In this document: positions 6,833-15,074 of the stretch, one piece after another
Layout of the letters: each line of letters opens with the position of its first letter
How positions within the stretch are numbered: the first letter of the stretch is position 1
Origin: an uncultured bacterium
Lineage (GTDB): Bacteria > Gemmatimonadota > Gemmatimonadetes > Longimicrobiales > RSA9
Length of the DNA: 25,391 nt
Assembly: GCA_937889645.1 (NCBI GenBank)
Contig: CALBZE010000114.1
Location: forward strand, 1-25,391
Direction of reading: 5' to 3'
Notes under the pieces: generated by a model
Told to the model about the DNA's origin: nothing
Databases searched by the model: none
What the model saw: only the letters and a program-made list of their open reading frames with translations
Translations under genes and position numbers: made by a program

Positions 6833-8239
6833 ATGGCAACGATCCTCTGCGTCGACGACGAACCCCCCGTTGTACAGGTCCTGAAGTCGCTTCTCCAGCG
6901 CGCCGGCCACCAGGCGATCGGCGTGCACAACGTGGAGGCGGCATTCAACGTCCTGGGCCGCGGCGGCGTGGACCTGATCATATCCGACTACCGCATGCCC
7001 GACGCGACCGGCCTCGAGTTCCTGGCCCGCCTCGCGGAGGAGGGGTACGACGTGCCGGTCGTCATCCTCACCGGGTTCGCGACGATCGAGCACGCCGTCG
7101 CCTCGATCAAGGCGGGCGCGGTCGATTACCTCACGAAGCCGGTGCGCGCCGAGCAGCTCGAGCTGGTGGTCGACCAGGCGCTCGAGTTCAGCCGGTTGCG
7201 CCGCGAGAACGCCGCACTCCGCGAGGAGGTCAGCCAGCTCCGGACCGAGCGCGAGTTGATCGGCGAGAGCCCGGCGTTCAAGAAGGTCCTCGAGACTATC
7301 GCGATGGTCGCGCGTACGCGTGCGACCGTACTCTTGCAGGGCGAGTCCGGCACCGGGAAGGAACTTCTCGCGCGCGCGATCCACAACGGCAGCGATCGCC
7401 GCGACGGGCCGTTCATCTCCGTGAACTGCGCGGCCATCCCCGATCAACTCGTCGAGAGCATCCTCTTCGGGCACGAGAAGGGCGCGTTCACCGGCGCGAT
7501 CAAGCAGGTCAAGGGCGCCTTCGAGCGGGCGCACCGGGGCACGCTGCTCCTGGACGAGGTCTCCGAGATGCGGCTCGATCTCCAGGCCAAGCTGCTCCGG
7601 GTGCTCCAGGAGCAGGAGTTCGAGCGCGTCGGCGGCACGACGCCCATCCGCGTCGATGTCCGCATCGTCGCGACGACGAACCGCGACCTCTCGGCCGAGG
7701 TCAAGGCCGGAAACTTCCGCGAGGACCTCTTCTACCGGCTCAGCGTCGTGCCGATCTCGGTCGTTCCGCTGCGCGAGCGCCTCGACGACATCCCGCTCCT
7801 CGCCCATCGCTTCGCGCAGCGCACCGCTCGCGAGATCGGCAAGGAGTTCCACGGGATCGCGCCCGAGACCATCGAGATGCTGCAGGCCTACCATTGGCCG
7901 GGGAACGTGCGCGAGCTAGCCCACACGATCGAGCGCGCCGTGATCCTGTCGCCCGACCCGATCCTCAGGCCCGCCGCGTTCGACCAGGAACGGTTCGGCC
8001 TGACACCCGTCGGGCCCACGGTCAACGGCAAGGGGCCGCACGCCGTCGCGGCCGCGCCCGCCCACGCCGAGGAGGACGGGCGGATCGTCCTCGAGACGCT
8101 GAACCTGGAGGATGCCGAGAAGATCCTGATCGAGCGCGCGCTCGAGGCGACCAACCAGAACCGCACGCGCGCCGCCGAGCTCCTCGGGATCAGCGTGAGG
8201 ACGCTCCGCAACAAGCTCAACGTCAAACCCACCGAGTGA
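6833..8239 (+). CDS. NtrC-family sigma-54-dependent flagellar regulator (FlgR/FleR/FlrC-like)
   Basis: The 468-residue response regulator activates RNA polymerase carrying sigma-54. The receiver (1-120) has D8/D9, phospho-acceptor D52, T80 and K102. The AAA+ domain (about 140-370) has Walker A GESGTGKE (170-177), the sigma-54-contacting GAFTGA loop (217-222), Walker B TLLLDE and the WPGNVREL region (355-362). The Fis-type helix-turn-helix is at 425-465 (ISVRTLRNKLN). The ATG at 6833 follows a GGAG site. Its position between flgL and flgB, with a sigma-54 promoter and dyads just downstream, makes it the likely master activator of this locus. No intact histidine kinase partner is in the window. 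Its own promoter is unclear; TTGAGC-N17-TCGTTT at 6728-6756 is weak. Confidence 0.9.
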   Translation: MATILCVDDEPPVVQVLKSLLQRAGHQAIGVHNVEAAFNVLGRGGVDLIISDYRMPDATGLEFLARLAEEGYDVPVVILTGFATIEHAVASIKAGAVDYLTKPVRAEQLELVVDQALEFSRLRRENAALREEVSQLRTERELIGESPAFKKVLETIAMVARTRATVLLQGESGTGKELLARAIHNGSDRRDGPFISVNCAAIPDQLVESILFGHEKGAFTGAIKQVKGAFERAHRGTLLLDEVSEMRLDLQAKLLRVLQEQEFERVGGTTPIRVDVRIVATTNRDLSAEVKAGNFREDLFYRLSVVPISVVPLRERLDDIPLLAHRFAQRTAREIGKEFHGIAPETIEMLQAYHWPGNVRELAHTIERAVILSPDPILRPAAFDQERFGLTPVGPTVNGKGPHAVAAAPAHAEEDGRIVLETLNLEDAEKILIERALEATNQNRTRAAELLGISVRTLRNKLNVKPTE

Positions 8240-8257
8240 GTCTACCGGCGTAGCGGT

Positions 8258-8295
8258 CGGCAAAGGCGTCCGCCCCCGGTCGGCAGAATGTGCCG
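8258..8295. promoter_or_regulatory. Candidate enhancer (UAS) dyads for the sigma-54 activator, flgB operon
   Basis: A perfect dyad CGGCA-N5-TGCCG lies at 8281-8295, and a degenerate copy CGGCA-N5-GTCCG lies 23 bp upstream at 8258-8272, about two helical turns away. The perfect copy is centred about 165 bp before the -24 element, the usual distance for NtrC-type enhancers. The same dyad, extended to CGGCAGA-N3-TGCCGC, recurs before the second sigma-54 promoter (19382-19397). Confidence 0.5.
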
Positions 8296-8448
8296 CCCAT
8301 GCCGGCCGGGGTCGGACGCGACCGCATCCGGTCGATCCTTCCTCGCGTCTCCGCCCGATTCGCAGCGACGCTTCCAAAACAAGACGATACAGCAACTTAC
8401 GCGCGCGGCCCCGGCCGTTTCGCAGGGGTCGTCACGCCCGTGCCGGGA

Positions 8449-8464
8449 TTGGAATGGAGCTTGC
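8449..8464 (+). promoter_or_regulatory. Sigma-54 (-24/-12) promoter of the flgB operon
   Basis: TTGG (8449-8452) and TTGC (8461-8464) put GG and GC exactly ten bases apart, the defining sigma-54 spacing; the -12 TTGC is perfect while the -24 (TGGAAT against TGGCAC) is moderate. The transcript would start near 8476, leaving a 38-nt leader with GGAGG at 8499-8503. It lies in the 274-bp gap between the sigma-54 activator gene and flgB. Confidence 0.7.
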
Positions 8465-8498
8465 CTTTGCCTCGGGCGGAATTCACGCACCCAGGCAC

Positions 8499-8503
8499 GG
8501 AGG
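8499..8503 (+). promoter_or_regulatory. Ribosome binding site of flgB
   Basis: GGAGG ten bases before ATG 8514. It rules in favour of this start over the in-frame ATG at 8454, which falls inside the sigma-54 promoter. Confidence 0.7.
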
Positions 8504-8513
8504 CGATGCAGCC

Positions 8514-8801
8514 ATGCTCCACGGACTGATCGGCAAGTCGACGGCGGTCGACACGCTGAAAGGCGGGCTCGACGCGTCCATGCGCCGGGCGGAGGCGATC
8601 GCCCATCGGGTGGCGAACGCGTCGACGCCGGGGTTCGACGATTTCGCCAGTGCGCTGGATGGCGCGACCGGCGCCGGCTCCGGGGTGGACCTGGAGACGG
8701 AGATGGTGTCGCTGGCGGACGAGCAGATCCGGTACGAGGCGATGACGCGTCTGCTGCAGCGGGTCTACGAGCAGGTGCGGGCGAGCGTGAGGGGAGGCTG
8801 A
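8514..8801 (+). CDS. flgB: Flagellar proximal rod protein FlgB (short form)
   Basis: FlgB forms the proximal rod above the FliE/MS-ring junction in the periplasm. The 95-residue product has the rod-family N-terminal motif (IAHRVANASTPGF, 29-41, usual form NIANADTPGY) and the C-terminal helix VDLETEMVSLADEQIRYEA (58-76). It is shorter than typical FlgB (about 115-140 residues) because the loop between the two helices is reduced to about 15 residues. It is the first gene of the operon; flgC begins two bases after its stop. The assignment rests on the paired helices and position before flgC. Confidence 0.88.
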   Translation: MLHGLIGKSTAVDTLKGGLDASMRRAEAIAHRVANASTPGFDDFASALDGATGAGSGVDLETEMVSLADEQIRYEAMTRLLQRVYEQVRASVRGG

Positions 8802-8803
8802 TC

Positions 8804-9424
8804 GTGGCGATCGAGGGGATCGGCTTCGGCTCGCTGTTCCGGCCGCTGTTCCGCGGGCTGGGTATCGCGGCGAGCGGGCTGGCCGCGCAGCGGCAGCGCA
8901 TCGAGGTGATCGCGCACAACGTCGCGAACGCGGAGACGACGCGGACGGCCGACGGCGGCCCGTACCGCCGCCGGGTCGTGCAGTTCGAGGCGGCGCCGTT
9001 CCGGGTCGGGGGTGCGGCCGGCCCGATGCCGGGCGCCGTTGGCGACGGCGGCGCGGTGGTCCCCGGCCCCGGCGGTGTGGTGGTCCCGGGCCCTGGCGGT
9101 GCGGGGATCGCCGGGGCGCCCGGGATCACCCCGTTCCCCGTGCCGGAGGTGAAGCCGCCGGAGGTGCTCGTGCCTGGTGCGGCGGAGTGGACTGAGCCGG
9201 CGGGGGGCGTGCGGGTCGCGGGGGTGGTCGAGGACGCGTCCGAAGGGCCGCTGGTCTACGACCCCGGTCATCCCGACGCCGACGAGGCGGGCTACGTCCG
9301 CTACCCGAACGTTCGGATCACCGACGAAATGGTCGACCTGATGGAAGCGCGTCGCGTCTACGAAGCGAACGCGACCGTGTTCCAGGCGGTCAAGGCGATG
9401 TTGAAGCGCGCGATCGACATCTGA
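8804..9424 (+). CDS. flgC: Flagellar proximal rod protein FlgC with Pro/Gly insertion
   Basis: FlgC is a proximal rod subunit. The GTG at 8804 is the start: it follows the flgB stop by two bases, has GGGGAGG just upstream, and begins where homology begins. The protein has 206 residues against about 135-145 in most homologues. The N-terminal D0 helix (GLGIAASGLAAQRQRIEVIAHNVANAETT, about 18-46) and the C-terminal part (GYVRYPNVRITDEMVDLMEARRVYEANA, 163-190) are standard. Between them, at about 66-133, lies a Gly/Pro/Val-rich insertion with a repeat (VVPGPGG then VVVPGPGG, 85-99). Reading frame and codon use do not change across it. Confidence 0.92.
   Translation: MAIEGIGFGSLFRPLFRGLGIAASGLAAQRQRIEVIAHNVANAETTRTADGGPYRRRVVQFEAAPFRVGGAAGPMPGAVGDGGAVVPGPGGVVVPGPGGAGIAGAPGITPFPVPEVKPPEVLVPGAAEWTEPAGGVRVAGVVEDASEGPLVYDPGHPDADEAGYVRYPNVRITDEMVDLMEARRVYEANATVFQAVKAMLKRAIDI
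9056..9100 (+). repeat. Short coding repeat in the flgC insertion
   Basis: Two adjacent near-copies encode VVPGPGG and VVVPGPGG inside the insertion of FlgC, consistent with growth of this loop by local duplication. Confidence 0.55.
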
Positions 9425-9437
9425 GGAGCGGGACGAG

Positions 9438-9767
9438 ATGAGCGTGAACGGAGTCGCGACGGGCGCGGGCGGGATCGGCTACGGTCTGGGCGGCGTCGGC
9501 CGTGGCGCTGCGGAGCCGGCGGCACGCGGCGCGGGCGTCGCGAAGGAGAGCGTCGTCGCCCGGCCGACGCAGCGCCCGGCGGCGGGTCCGCTTTCGGATG
9601 CGCCGCCGCCGGGGACGGACCCGGCGCTCTGGCGCGTGCTGACCACGGAGGAGCGAGCCTTCTACGCGAAGGCGCAGGCGATGGGGCCGCTCACGTACCG
9701 GCCGGGCGCCGGGGCGAAGCCCGCGGCGCCGCCGGTCCTCGGCGGCCGCCTGGACGTGAGGGTTTGA
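9438..9767 (+). CDS. Unknown small protein between flgC and fliE
   Basis: I do not recognise this 109-residue protein. The N-terminal 60 residues are Gly/Ala/Pro-rich and probably disordered. A compact segment at 61-90 (DPALWRVLTTEERAFYAKAQ, then MGPLTYRPG) looks like a conserved helical motif, and the tail is Pro-rich before GGRLDVRV. There is no signal peptide or membrane segment. It has a GAGGAG site before ATG 9438 and sits 13 bases after flgC and 3 bases before fliE, so it is translated as part of the rod operon. A rod or export accessory, or a chaperone for FlgC or FliE, would fit the place but nothing in the sequence proves it. Confidence 0.75.
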   Translation: MSVNGVATGAGGIGYGLGGVGRGAAEPAARGAGVAKESVVARPTQRPAAGPLSDAPPPGTDPALWRVLTTEERAFYAKAQAMGPLTYRPGAGAKPAAPPVLGGRLDVRV

Positions 9768-9770
9768 GCC

Positions 9771-10088
9771 ATGGCGATTTCGATCGGCGGGATCGGCGCG
9801 CAGGGGATCGGCGGGATCGGCGAGCGTCGCGGGATCCCGGTCGAGGGTCTGGCCCGGGCCGGCGGCGGCGAGTCGTTCGCGGACACGCTGAAGCGCGCAC
9901 TCGGTGATGTGCAGCGGCTCCAGGACGATGCGCGCGACGTCGTCGCCCGCTTCGTCCGTGGCGAGCCCGTCGACCTGCACGCGGTCATGGCCGCGACGGA
10001 AGAGGCGGGGATCGCCCTCGAGCTGCTGATCGAGATCCGTAACAAGCTGACCGAAGCGTACCGCACGGTCGTGTCGATGCAGGCCTGA
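9771..10088 (+). CDS. fliE: Flagellar hook-basal body protein FliE
   Basis: FliE links the MS ring to the proximal rod and is the first exported substrate. The 105-residue protein has the standard length. Residues 35-105 form the two-helix family domain, ending in LLIEIRNKLTEAYRTVVSMQA, which matches the conserved VRNKLVEAYxEIMRM region. The N-terminus is a Gly/Ile repeat (GGIGAQGIGGIG). It follows the unknown small gene by three bases and is followed by fliF after 35 bases. Confidence 0.93.
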   Translation: MAISIGGIGAQGIGGIGERRGIPVEGLARAGGGESFADTLKRALGDVQRLQDDARDVVARFVRGEPVDLHAVMAATEEAGIALELLIEIRNKLTEAYRTVVSMQA

Positions 10089-10115
10089 GCGGACAACGTC
10101 TGAGCGGAATACGTC
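10086..10115 (+). repeat. 15-bp tandem duplication at the fliE stop
   Basis: TGAGCGGACAACGTC is followed directly by TGAGCGGAATACGTC (13 of 15 identical). The first copy contains the fliE stop codon; the second adds another in-frame TGA in the short fliE-fliF spacer. It looks like a small slippage event. Confidence 0.6.
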
Positions 10116-10123
10116 AGTCGATT

Positions 10124-11608
10124 ATGCCACCCATCGTACAGAACTTCATCGACCGGTTCGGCCGGCGGCGCGCGCTGCTCCTGGTGGCGGTCGGCGTCGG
10201 CTCGGTCGTGGCGATCTGGGCGTTCGCGCACTGGGCGACGGCGCCGACCTGGGTGCCGCTCTACTCCGGCCTCTCGCTCGATGTGGTCGGCGACGTCACC
10301 GCGCAGCTCGACGAGGCCGGGATCGAGTACCGCCTCGAGCGGGGTGGCGGGGAGCTGCGGATCAAGGACGACGACGTCGCGCGTGCCCGCGTCCTCCTTG
10401 CCCGCGCGGGGTTGCCGACGCGCTCGCGCCCCGGCTTCGAACTCTTCGACCAGCCGGCGTGGGGGATGACGGACTTCACGCAGCGGGTCAACTACCGCCG
10501 CGCGATCGAGGGCGAGCTGGAACGCACGATCTCGCAGATGCGCGGCGTCGAAGCCGCGCAGGTGCACCTCGCGATGTCCGAGAGTCGCGCTTTCCGCCGC
10601 GCCGAGCGTCCGACCGAGGCGTCGGTGTTCCTGAAGCTCCGGCCGGGCGTCGAGGCGCCCGCGGAGATGGTCGAGGCGATCCGCTTCCTCGTCGCGAGCA
10701 GCGTCGAGGGGCTGCAGAGCGAGCACGTCACGGTGCTGAACGACCGTGGGCGGCTCCTCTCGGTCGCGTCGGAAGGGCCGACGACGGACATGCTCACCAA
10801 GCGCCAGCTCGAGTATCAGCGCGAGATCGAGCGTCGGCTCGAGGAGAAGGCGGAGAACCTGGTCGCCCAGGTGGTCGGCCTCGGGAACGTCAACGTCCGG
10901 GTGGCCGCGTCGATCAACTTCGACCGGGTCGAGCGCACGGTCCAGGCCGTCGACCCCGACAACCAGGTCGTGCTGCAGGAGCAGCGGTCGGAGATCGTGC
11001 CGGGTCCGAACACCCCGGGCGCGGGCTCGATCGTGGCGAACACGACGTACGACGTGACCCGCCAGTTCGAGACGTATTCGGGCGGCGTGGGGACGATCGA
11101 GCGCCTCACGGTCGCGGTCCTGGTCAACGACCGGCTCGTGGTCGAGGGCGACAGCGCCCGCATCATGCCTCGCTCGGAGGATGAGCTGCGGCAGGTCGAG
11201 GCGCTCGTGCGCAACGCGGTCGGCTTCAATCCAGAGCGCGGCGACGCGATCACGGTGGTCAGCACGCCCTTCGACTCGCGCGGCGTGGTGTTCGCCGAGG
11301 ACGAGGGCCCCGGGATCATCGGGCTGTTACGCACGTTCCAGCGTCCGCTCGTGGGGCTGGTCGCGGTCGTGCTCGCGTTCATCCTCGGGATGCGGGTGAT
11401 CCGCTCGCTGCCGCGGGCGGTCGAGCCGATGCCGGTGCCGGTCGCGGCGGGCGGCCCGGCGGCGCTCCCCGGCACGGGCGAGCCGAACGTCCCGGCGCAG
11501 CCGGCGCTTGGGGACGGCAGCTACCAGGCTCGCGACCAGGTGACGGCGGTGCTGTCGCAGCGGCCCGAGAACGCCGCCCGCGTGCTTCGGCTGTGGCTGA
11601 AGGAATGA
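10124..11608 (+). CDS. fliF: Flagellar MS-ring protein FliF
   Basis: FliF forms the MS ring in the inner membrane and is the base on which rod, export gate and C ring assemble. The 494-residue protein has a first membrane segment at about 18-38 (ALLLVAVGVGSVVAIWAF), the YscJ-like ring-building motifs (LYSGLSLDVVGDVTAQLDEAGIEYRL; QRVNYRRAIEGELERTISQM; VEAAQVHLAM), a periplasmic RBM3 region, and a second membrane segment at about 405-425. The cytoplasmic tail ends RPENAARVLRLWLKE, the FliG-binding helix. It is somewhat shorter than the ~550-residue enterobacterial form. ATG 10124 has only a weak ribosome site, but homology begins here. Confidence 0.96.
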   Translation: MPPIVQNFIDRFGRRRALLLVAVGVGSVVAIWAFAHWATAPTWVPLYSGLSLDVVGDVTAQLDEAGIEYRLERGGGELRIKDDDVARARVLLARAGLPTRSRPGFELFDQPAWGMTDFTQRVNYRRAIEGELERTISQMRGVEAAQVHLAMSESRAFRRAERPTEASVFLKLRPGVEAPAEMVEAIRFLVASSVEGLQSEHVTVLNDRGRLLSVASEGPTTDMLTKRQLEYQREIERRLEEKAENLVAQVVGLGNVNVRVAASINFDRVERTVQAVDPDNQVVLQEQRSEIVPGPNTPGAGSIVANTTYDVTRQFETYSGGVGTIERLTVAVLVNDRLVVEGDSARIMPRSEDELRQVEALVRNAVGFNPERGDAITVVSTPFDSRGVVFAEDEGPGIIGLLRTFQRPLVGLVAVVLAFILGMRVIRSLPRAVEPMPVPVAAGGPAALPGTGEPNVPAQPALGDGSYQARDQVTAVLSQRPENAARVLRLWLKE

Positions 11609-11619
11609 CGTGACGAGCG

Positions 11620-12657
11620 ATGGCCAAGACTGCGATTCGGGAGCGGAAGCTCAGGCCCGAGGACCTGACCGGTCGGCAGAAGGCGGCGATCCTCCTCATG
11701 GCGCTCGGCCCGGATGCATCGAAGCCGATCATGCAGGTCCTGACGCCCGAGGAGGTCGAGGAGATCACGCTGGAGATCGCTCGCCTCGAATCGGTCCCGT
11801 CCGACGTGGTCGAGGCGGTCCTGGACGAGTGGCGCCGGACGGAGGAGGCGGCGCACTCGCTCGCCCAGGGCGGCGTCGAGTACGCGCGACAGATCCTCGA
11901 GCAGACGTTCGGGCCACAGCGCGCGGCCGTCATCCTCAAGCGGATCGAGAGCCAGCTCCGCGAGTCGAGTGGGTTCCGGGTGCTGCGGAACGTGGACCCG
12001 CAGCAGCTCACGAGCGTGCTGCGCAACGAGCACCCGCAGACGATCTCGCTGGTCCTGGCGCACCTCGAGCCGGCGCTCGTCGCGGCCGTGCTCAAGCAGC
12101 TCGATCCCAAGTTGGGCTCGGCGGTCCTTTACCGCATGGCGCGGATGGACAAGGTAATGCCGGACGTGCTGCAGGCGGTCGAGAAGTCCCTCGGCGCCGA
12201 CACCACGGTCAACCTCGCCAAGGACCTGACGACGGCGGGCGGCCCGGCCGCGGTCGCGGCGGTGCTGAACCACGTCGCCGGCGTCCTGGAGAAGGACCTC
12301 CTCGAAGGGCTGGAGCAGCAGGACCCGGAACTGTGCGAGCAGATCAAGAGCCTGATGTTCGTCTTCGAGGACATCGTGCGCCTCGACGACAAGACGCTGC
12401 AGGTCGTGCTGCAGGCGATCGACGTGCGCGAGCTCGCGCTCGCGCTCAAGGCGGCGAGCGACGAGTTGAAGACGCGGATCCGGTCCGTCATGTCCCAGCG
12501 CGCGATCATGGCGCTCGAGGAGGAGATGGAACTCCTCGGCCCCGTCCGCCTGCGGGACGTCGAGACGGCGCAGGCCACGATCGTCAAGACGATTAGGGCG
12601 CTGGAGGAAACCGGCGAGATCGTCATCAGCGGAGCGGCGGATGAGTACATCGTCTGA
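11620..12657 (+). CDS. fliG: Flagellar motor switch protein FliG
   Basis: FliG couples the stator to rotation and attaches the C ring to FliF. The 345-residue protein has the usual length and three-domain plan: FliF-binding domain (1-100, LTGRQKAAILLMALGPD), middle domain with the EHPQT FliM-binding motif (137-141), and the C-terminal torque domain with the MFVF hinge (246-249) and the charged helix following RIRSVMSQRA. It lies 11 bases after fliF and its end overlaps fliH by 17 bases. Confidence 0.97.
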   Translation: MAKTAIRERKLRPEDLTGRQKAAILLMALGPDASKPIMQVLTPEEVEEITLEIARLESVPSDVVEAVLDEWRRTEEAAHSLAQGGVEYARQILEQTFGPQRAAVILKRIESQLRESSGFRVLRNVDPQQLTSVLRNEHPQTISLVLAHLEPALVAAVLKQLDPKLGSAVLYRMARMDKVMPDVLQAVEKSLGADTTVNLAKDLTTAGGPAAVAAVLNHVAGVLEKDLLEGLEQQDPELCEQIKSLMFVFEDIVRLDDKTLQVVLQAIDVRELALALKAASDELKTRIRSVMSQRAIMALEEEMELLGPVRLRDVETAQATIVKTIRALEETGEIVISGAADEYIV

Positions 12658-13282
12658 GCGACCCGGGGTGGTCCCGGTGCCGGAGCATGCCGGGTTGAAG
12701 GAGCGGGAGTGGAGGGTCCCGGACACGCGGGAGCCCGAGCCGGAGCCCGTCGACCTGGAAGCGCTGCGGCGCGAGATCGACGAGGCGTACGCCCGGGGCC
12801 GCACGGACGGGTTCGCCGCGGGCGTCGAGGAGGGGCGCAGGCTGGAATCGCGGCGGATCGCGCGCGCGGTCGCTGCGGCGGAATCCGCCGCCGCGGCGGT
12901 GCGCGCATCCGAGCAGCGGTGGCTGGAGGCGCTCGAGGAGAACATCTGCGCGCTGGCCGTCGCCGTTGCGCGGCACGTGATCGGCCGCGAGCTGCGCTCG
13001 GACGCGCAGACGATCGCGGAGCTGGTGCGCCGCGCGGTCGCCGAGTTCCCCGTCGACCAGCCGCTTCGCGTGCGGATCAACCCGCAGGACCTCTCGACGC
13101 TGTCGGCCGTCTCGCCGCTGGATGGCGAGCCGGTCGCCGTCGCGCGAGGTCGCGACCTGCGCTGGATGGCCGATCCCGAGATCGAGCCGGGCGGCTGCAT
13201 CGTGGAGGGGCGGGAGCGGATCGTCGACGGCCGGGTCGACCTCGCGCTGGAGCGCATCTACCGGAGCCTGACGCATGCTTGA
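12641..13282 (+). CDS. fliH: Flagellar export ATPase regulator FliH
   Basis: FliH dimers hold and restrain the FliI ATPase and tether it to FliN. In this 213-residue protein an acidic/proline N-terminus precedes a small-residue helix (ARGRTDGFAAGVEEGR, about 51-66) with the Gly spacing seen in FliH, a coiled coil, and the C-terminal V-ATPase-E-like domain (HVIGRELRSDAQTIAELVRRA; WMADPEIEPGGCIVE). The start lies inside fliG and the end overlaps fliI by eight bases, so expression is tightly coupled. Confidence 0.9.
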   Translation: MSTSSERPGVVPVPEHAGLKEREWRVPDTREPEPEPVDLEALRREIDEAYARGRTDGFAAGVEEGRRLESRRIARAVAAAESAAAAVRASEQRWLEALEENICALAVAVARHVIGRELRSDAQTIAELVRRAVAEFPVDQPLRVRINPQDLSTLSAVSPLDGEPVAVARGRDLRWMADPEIEPGGCIVEGRERIVDGRVDLALERIYRSLTHA

Positions 13283-14591
13283 GACGCTGATCCAGCGGGT
13301 CGACCGGGCGCCTCGTTTCGCGAGCTACGGGCGCACGACGCGCGTGATCGGCCTCGTCATCGAGGCGGTCGGGCTGGAGCCCGCGCTCGGCGAGCTGTGC
13401 CGGATCTCCAGCCTCAACGGCCGGCATTCCGTGTTGGCCGAAGTCGTCGGCTTCCACGACCGCGGGATCCTGCTCATGCCGCTCGGCGGGCTGGATGGCG
13501 TGCACCCGGGGAGCGCTGTCGAGCCGCTCGGCCGCTCGCTCGGCGTCGACGTCGGCCCCGGGATGCTCGGCCGGGTGCTGAACGGGCTCGGCCAGCCGAT
13601 CGATGGGAAGGGGACCATCGGCCCGACGAAGCGCGTGCCGCTCGTCGCGGCGCCGGTCAACCCGCTCGAGCGCGCGCCGATCGACCGGCCGTTCGAGACG
13701 GGCGTCCGCGCGATCGACGGACTGATCGCGCTCGGCCGCGGCCAGCGCGTCGGGATCTTCGCGGGAAGCGGCGTCGGCAAGAGCACGCTGCTCGGGATGA
13801 TCGCGCGGCGCGCGGCGGCGGATGTCAACGTGATCGCGCTGCTGGGCGAGCGCGGCCGCGAGGTGCGCGACTTCATCGAGGAGTCGCTCGGCCCGGAGGG
13901 GCTCGCCCGCTCGATCGTGATCGTCGCGACCGGGGACGAGTCGGCGCTCGTGCGGGCGCGCGGCGCGCTCGTCGCCACCGCGATCGCCGAGTACTTCCGC
14001 GACCAGGGCCAGCAGGTCCTGCTGATGGTCGATTCGGTCACGCGCGTGGCGATGGCGTGGCGCGAGATCGGGCTCGCGGTCGGCGAGCCGCCGACGACGA
14101 GAGGGTACCCGCCGTCGGTCTTCGCTTCGCTGCCGCGGCTGCTCGAGCGCGCGGGGAACGCCGCGACCGGCGGCATCACCGGGATCTACACCGTGCTGGT
14201 CGAGGGCGACGACTTCAACGAGCCGATCTCGGACGCGGTCCGCGGGATCCTGGACGGCCACATCGTGCTGAGCCGCAGGATGGCGACCGCGGGCCATTTC
14301 CCGGCGATCGACGTGCTGGAGAGCGTGAGCCGCGTCCGCGACCGGGTGATCGATCCGGAGCACCGTCGCGCGGCGAACCGGGTGCAGCATCTCCTGGCCG
14401 CGTACCGGGAGAAGGAGGATCTGATCGCCGTCGGCGCGTACCAGCCCGGGAGCGACCGGGAAGTCGATGCGGCGATCGCGGCGCGGGAGGAGATCCTCTC
14501 GTTCCTGCAGCAGCGGCCCGACGAGGCCTCGACGTTCGGCGAGTGTCGCGACCGTCTGGTGTCCCTGGCCGCGGCGGCCGGGCTCGAGTGA
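13275..14591 (+). CDS. fliI: Flagellum-specific export ATPase FliI
   Basis: FliI is the hexameric ATPase that unfolds and delivers substrates to the flagellar type III gate. The 438-residue protein has normal length, with Walker A GSGVGKST near residue 163-170, Walker B LLMVDSVTR near 248-256 and the family signature PPTTRGYPPSVFASLPRL near 275-292. A CGGAG site precedes ATG 13275 inside fliH. fliJ starts 12 bases after its stop. Confidence 0.97.
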   Translation: MLETLIQRVDRAPRFASYGRTTRVIGLVIEAVGLEPALGELCRISSLNGRHSVLAEVVGFHDRGILLMPLGGLDGVHPGSAVEPLGRSLGVDVGPGMLGRVLNGLGQPIDGKGTIGPTKRVPLVAAPVNPLERAPIDRPFETGVRAIDGLIALGRGQRVGIFAGSGVGKSTLLGMIARRAAADVNVIALLGERGREVRDFIEESLGPEGLARSIVIVATGDESALVRARGALVATAIAEYFRDQGQQVLLMVDSVTRVAMAWREIGLAVGEPPTTRGYPPSVFASLPRLLERAGNAATGGITGIYTVLVEGDDFNEPISDAVRGILDGHIVLSRRMATAGHFPAIDVLESVSRVRDRVIDPEHRRAANRVQHLLAAYREKEDLIAVGAYQPGSDREVDAAIAAREEILSFLQQRPDEASTFGECRDRLVSLAAAAGLE

Positions 14592-14603
14592 TTCGGGGAA
14601 GCC

Positions 14604-15068
14604 ATGAAGAAGCCCACGTTCAAACTGCAGAAGGTGCTCGACCTGCGCGTCTGGCGGGAGCAGGAGTCCGCACAGCGCCTGGGCGAGGCGCAGCGGCGGA
14701 TGGCGGAGGCGGCGGAGGCGGCCGAAGCGTTGCGCCGGATCCGCGAGGCGGGGCTCGAGCAGCTCCGGCGCGCCCACGCGCTCGGCGGCTCGGTCGGCGA
14801 GCTGCAGAACCTGAGCTACGTGCTCGGGCGGCTCGAGGCCAAGATCGCCGAAGCGGATGCCAAGCGGCTGGAGGCCGAGCAGCGAGTCGACGCGACCCGG
14901 TTGGAGTACGCGAAGGCGCACCAGGACCGTCGCGTCCTCGAGCGGCTGCGCGACCGCCAGCTGGAGCAGGCCCGCTCGGCGATCGCGCACGCGGAGACGC
15001 GGGTGATGGACGATCTGGCAGTCACGCGCCACGCGCGCCGCGCGGCCGAAGAAGCGGCGGAGGGTTGA
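14604..15068 (+). CDS. fliJ: Flagellar export protein FliJ
   Basis: FliJ is the stalk of the FliI ring and helps bind export chaperones. The 154-residue protein is almost entirely charged alpha-helical coiled coil, starts KKPTFKLQKVLDLRVWREQESAQ, a typical FliJ opening, and has the usual length and position after fliI. A GGGGAAG site precedes the ATG. Confidence 0.88.
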   Translation: MKKPTFKLQKVLDLRVWREQESAQRLGEAQRRMAEAAEAAEALRRIREAGLEQLRRAHALGGSVGELQNLSYVLGRLEAKIAEADAKRLEAEQRVDATRLEYAKAHQDRRVLERLRDRQLEQARSAIAHAETRVMDDLAVTRHARRAAEEAAEG

Positions 15069-15074
15069 GGTTCG

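Noticed and set aside
8383..8390. A GACGATAC -10-like element before flgB, identical to the flgL one
   Set aside because: The matching -35 (TNAANTTT, 12 bp upstream) is absent; the sigma-54 site explains this gene better.
8454..8513. Earlier in-frame ATG for flgB
   Set aside because: It lies inside the -24/-12 promoter and upstream of the expected transcript start; GGAGG supports 8514 and homology begins there.
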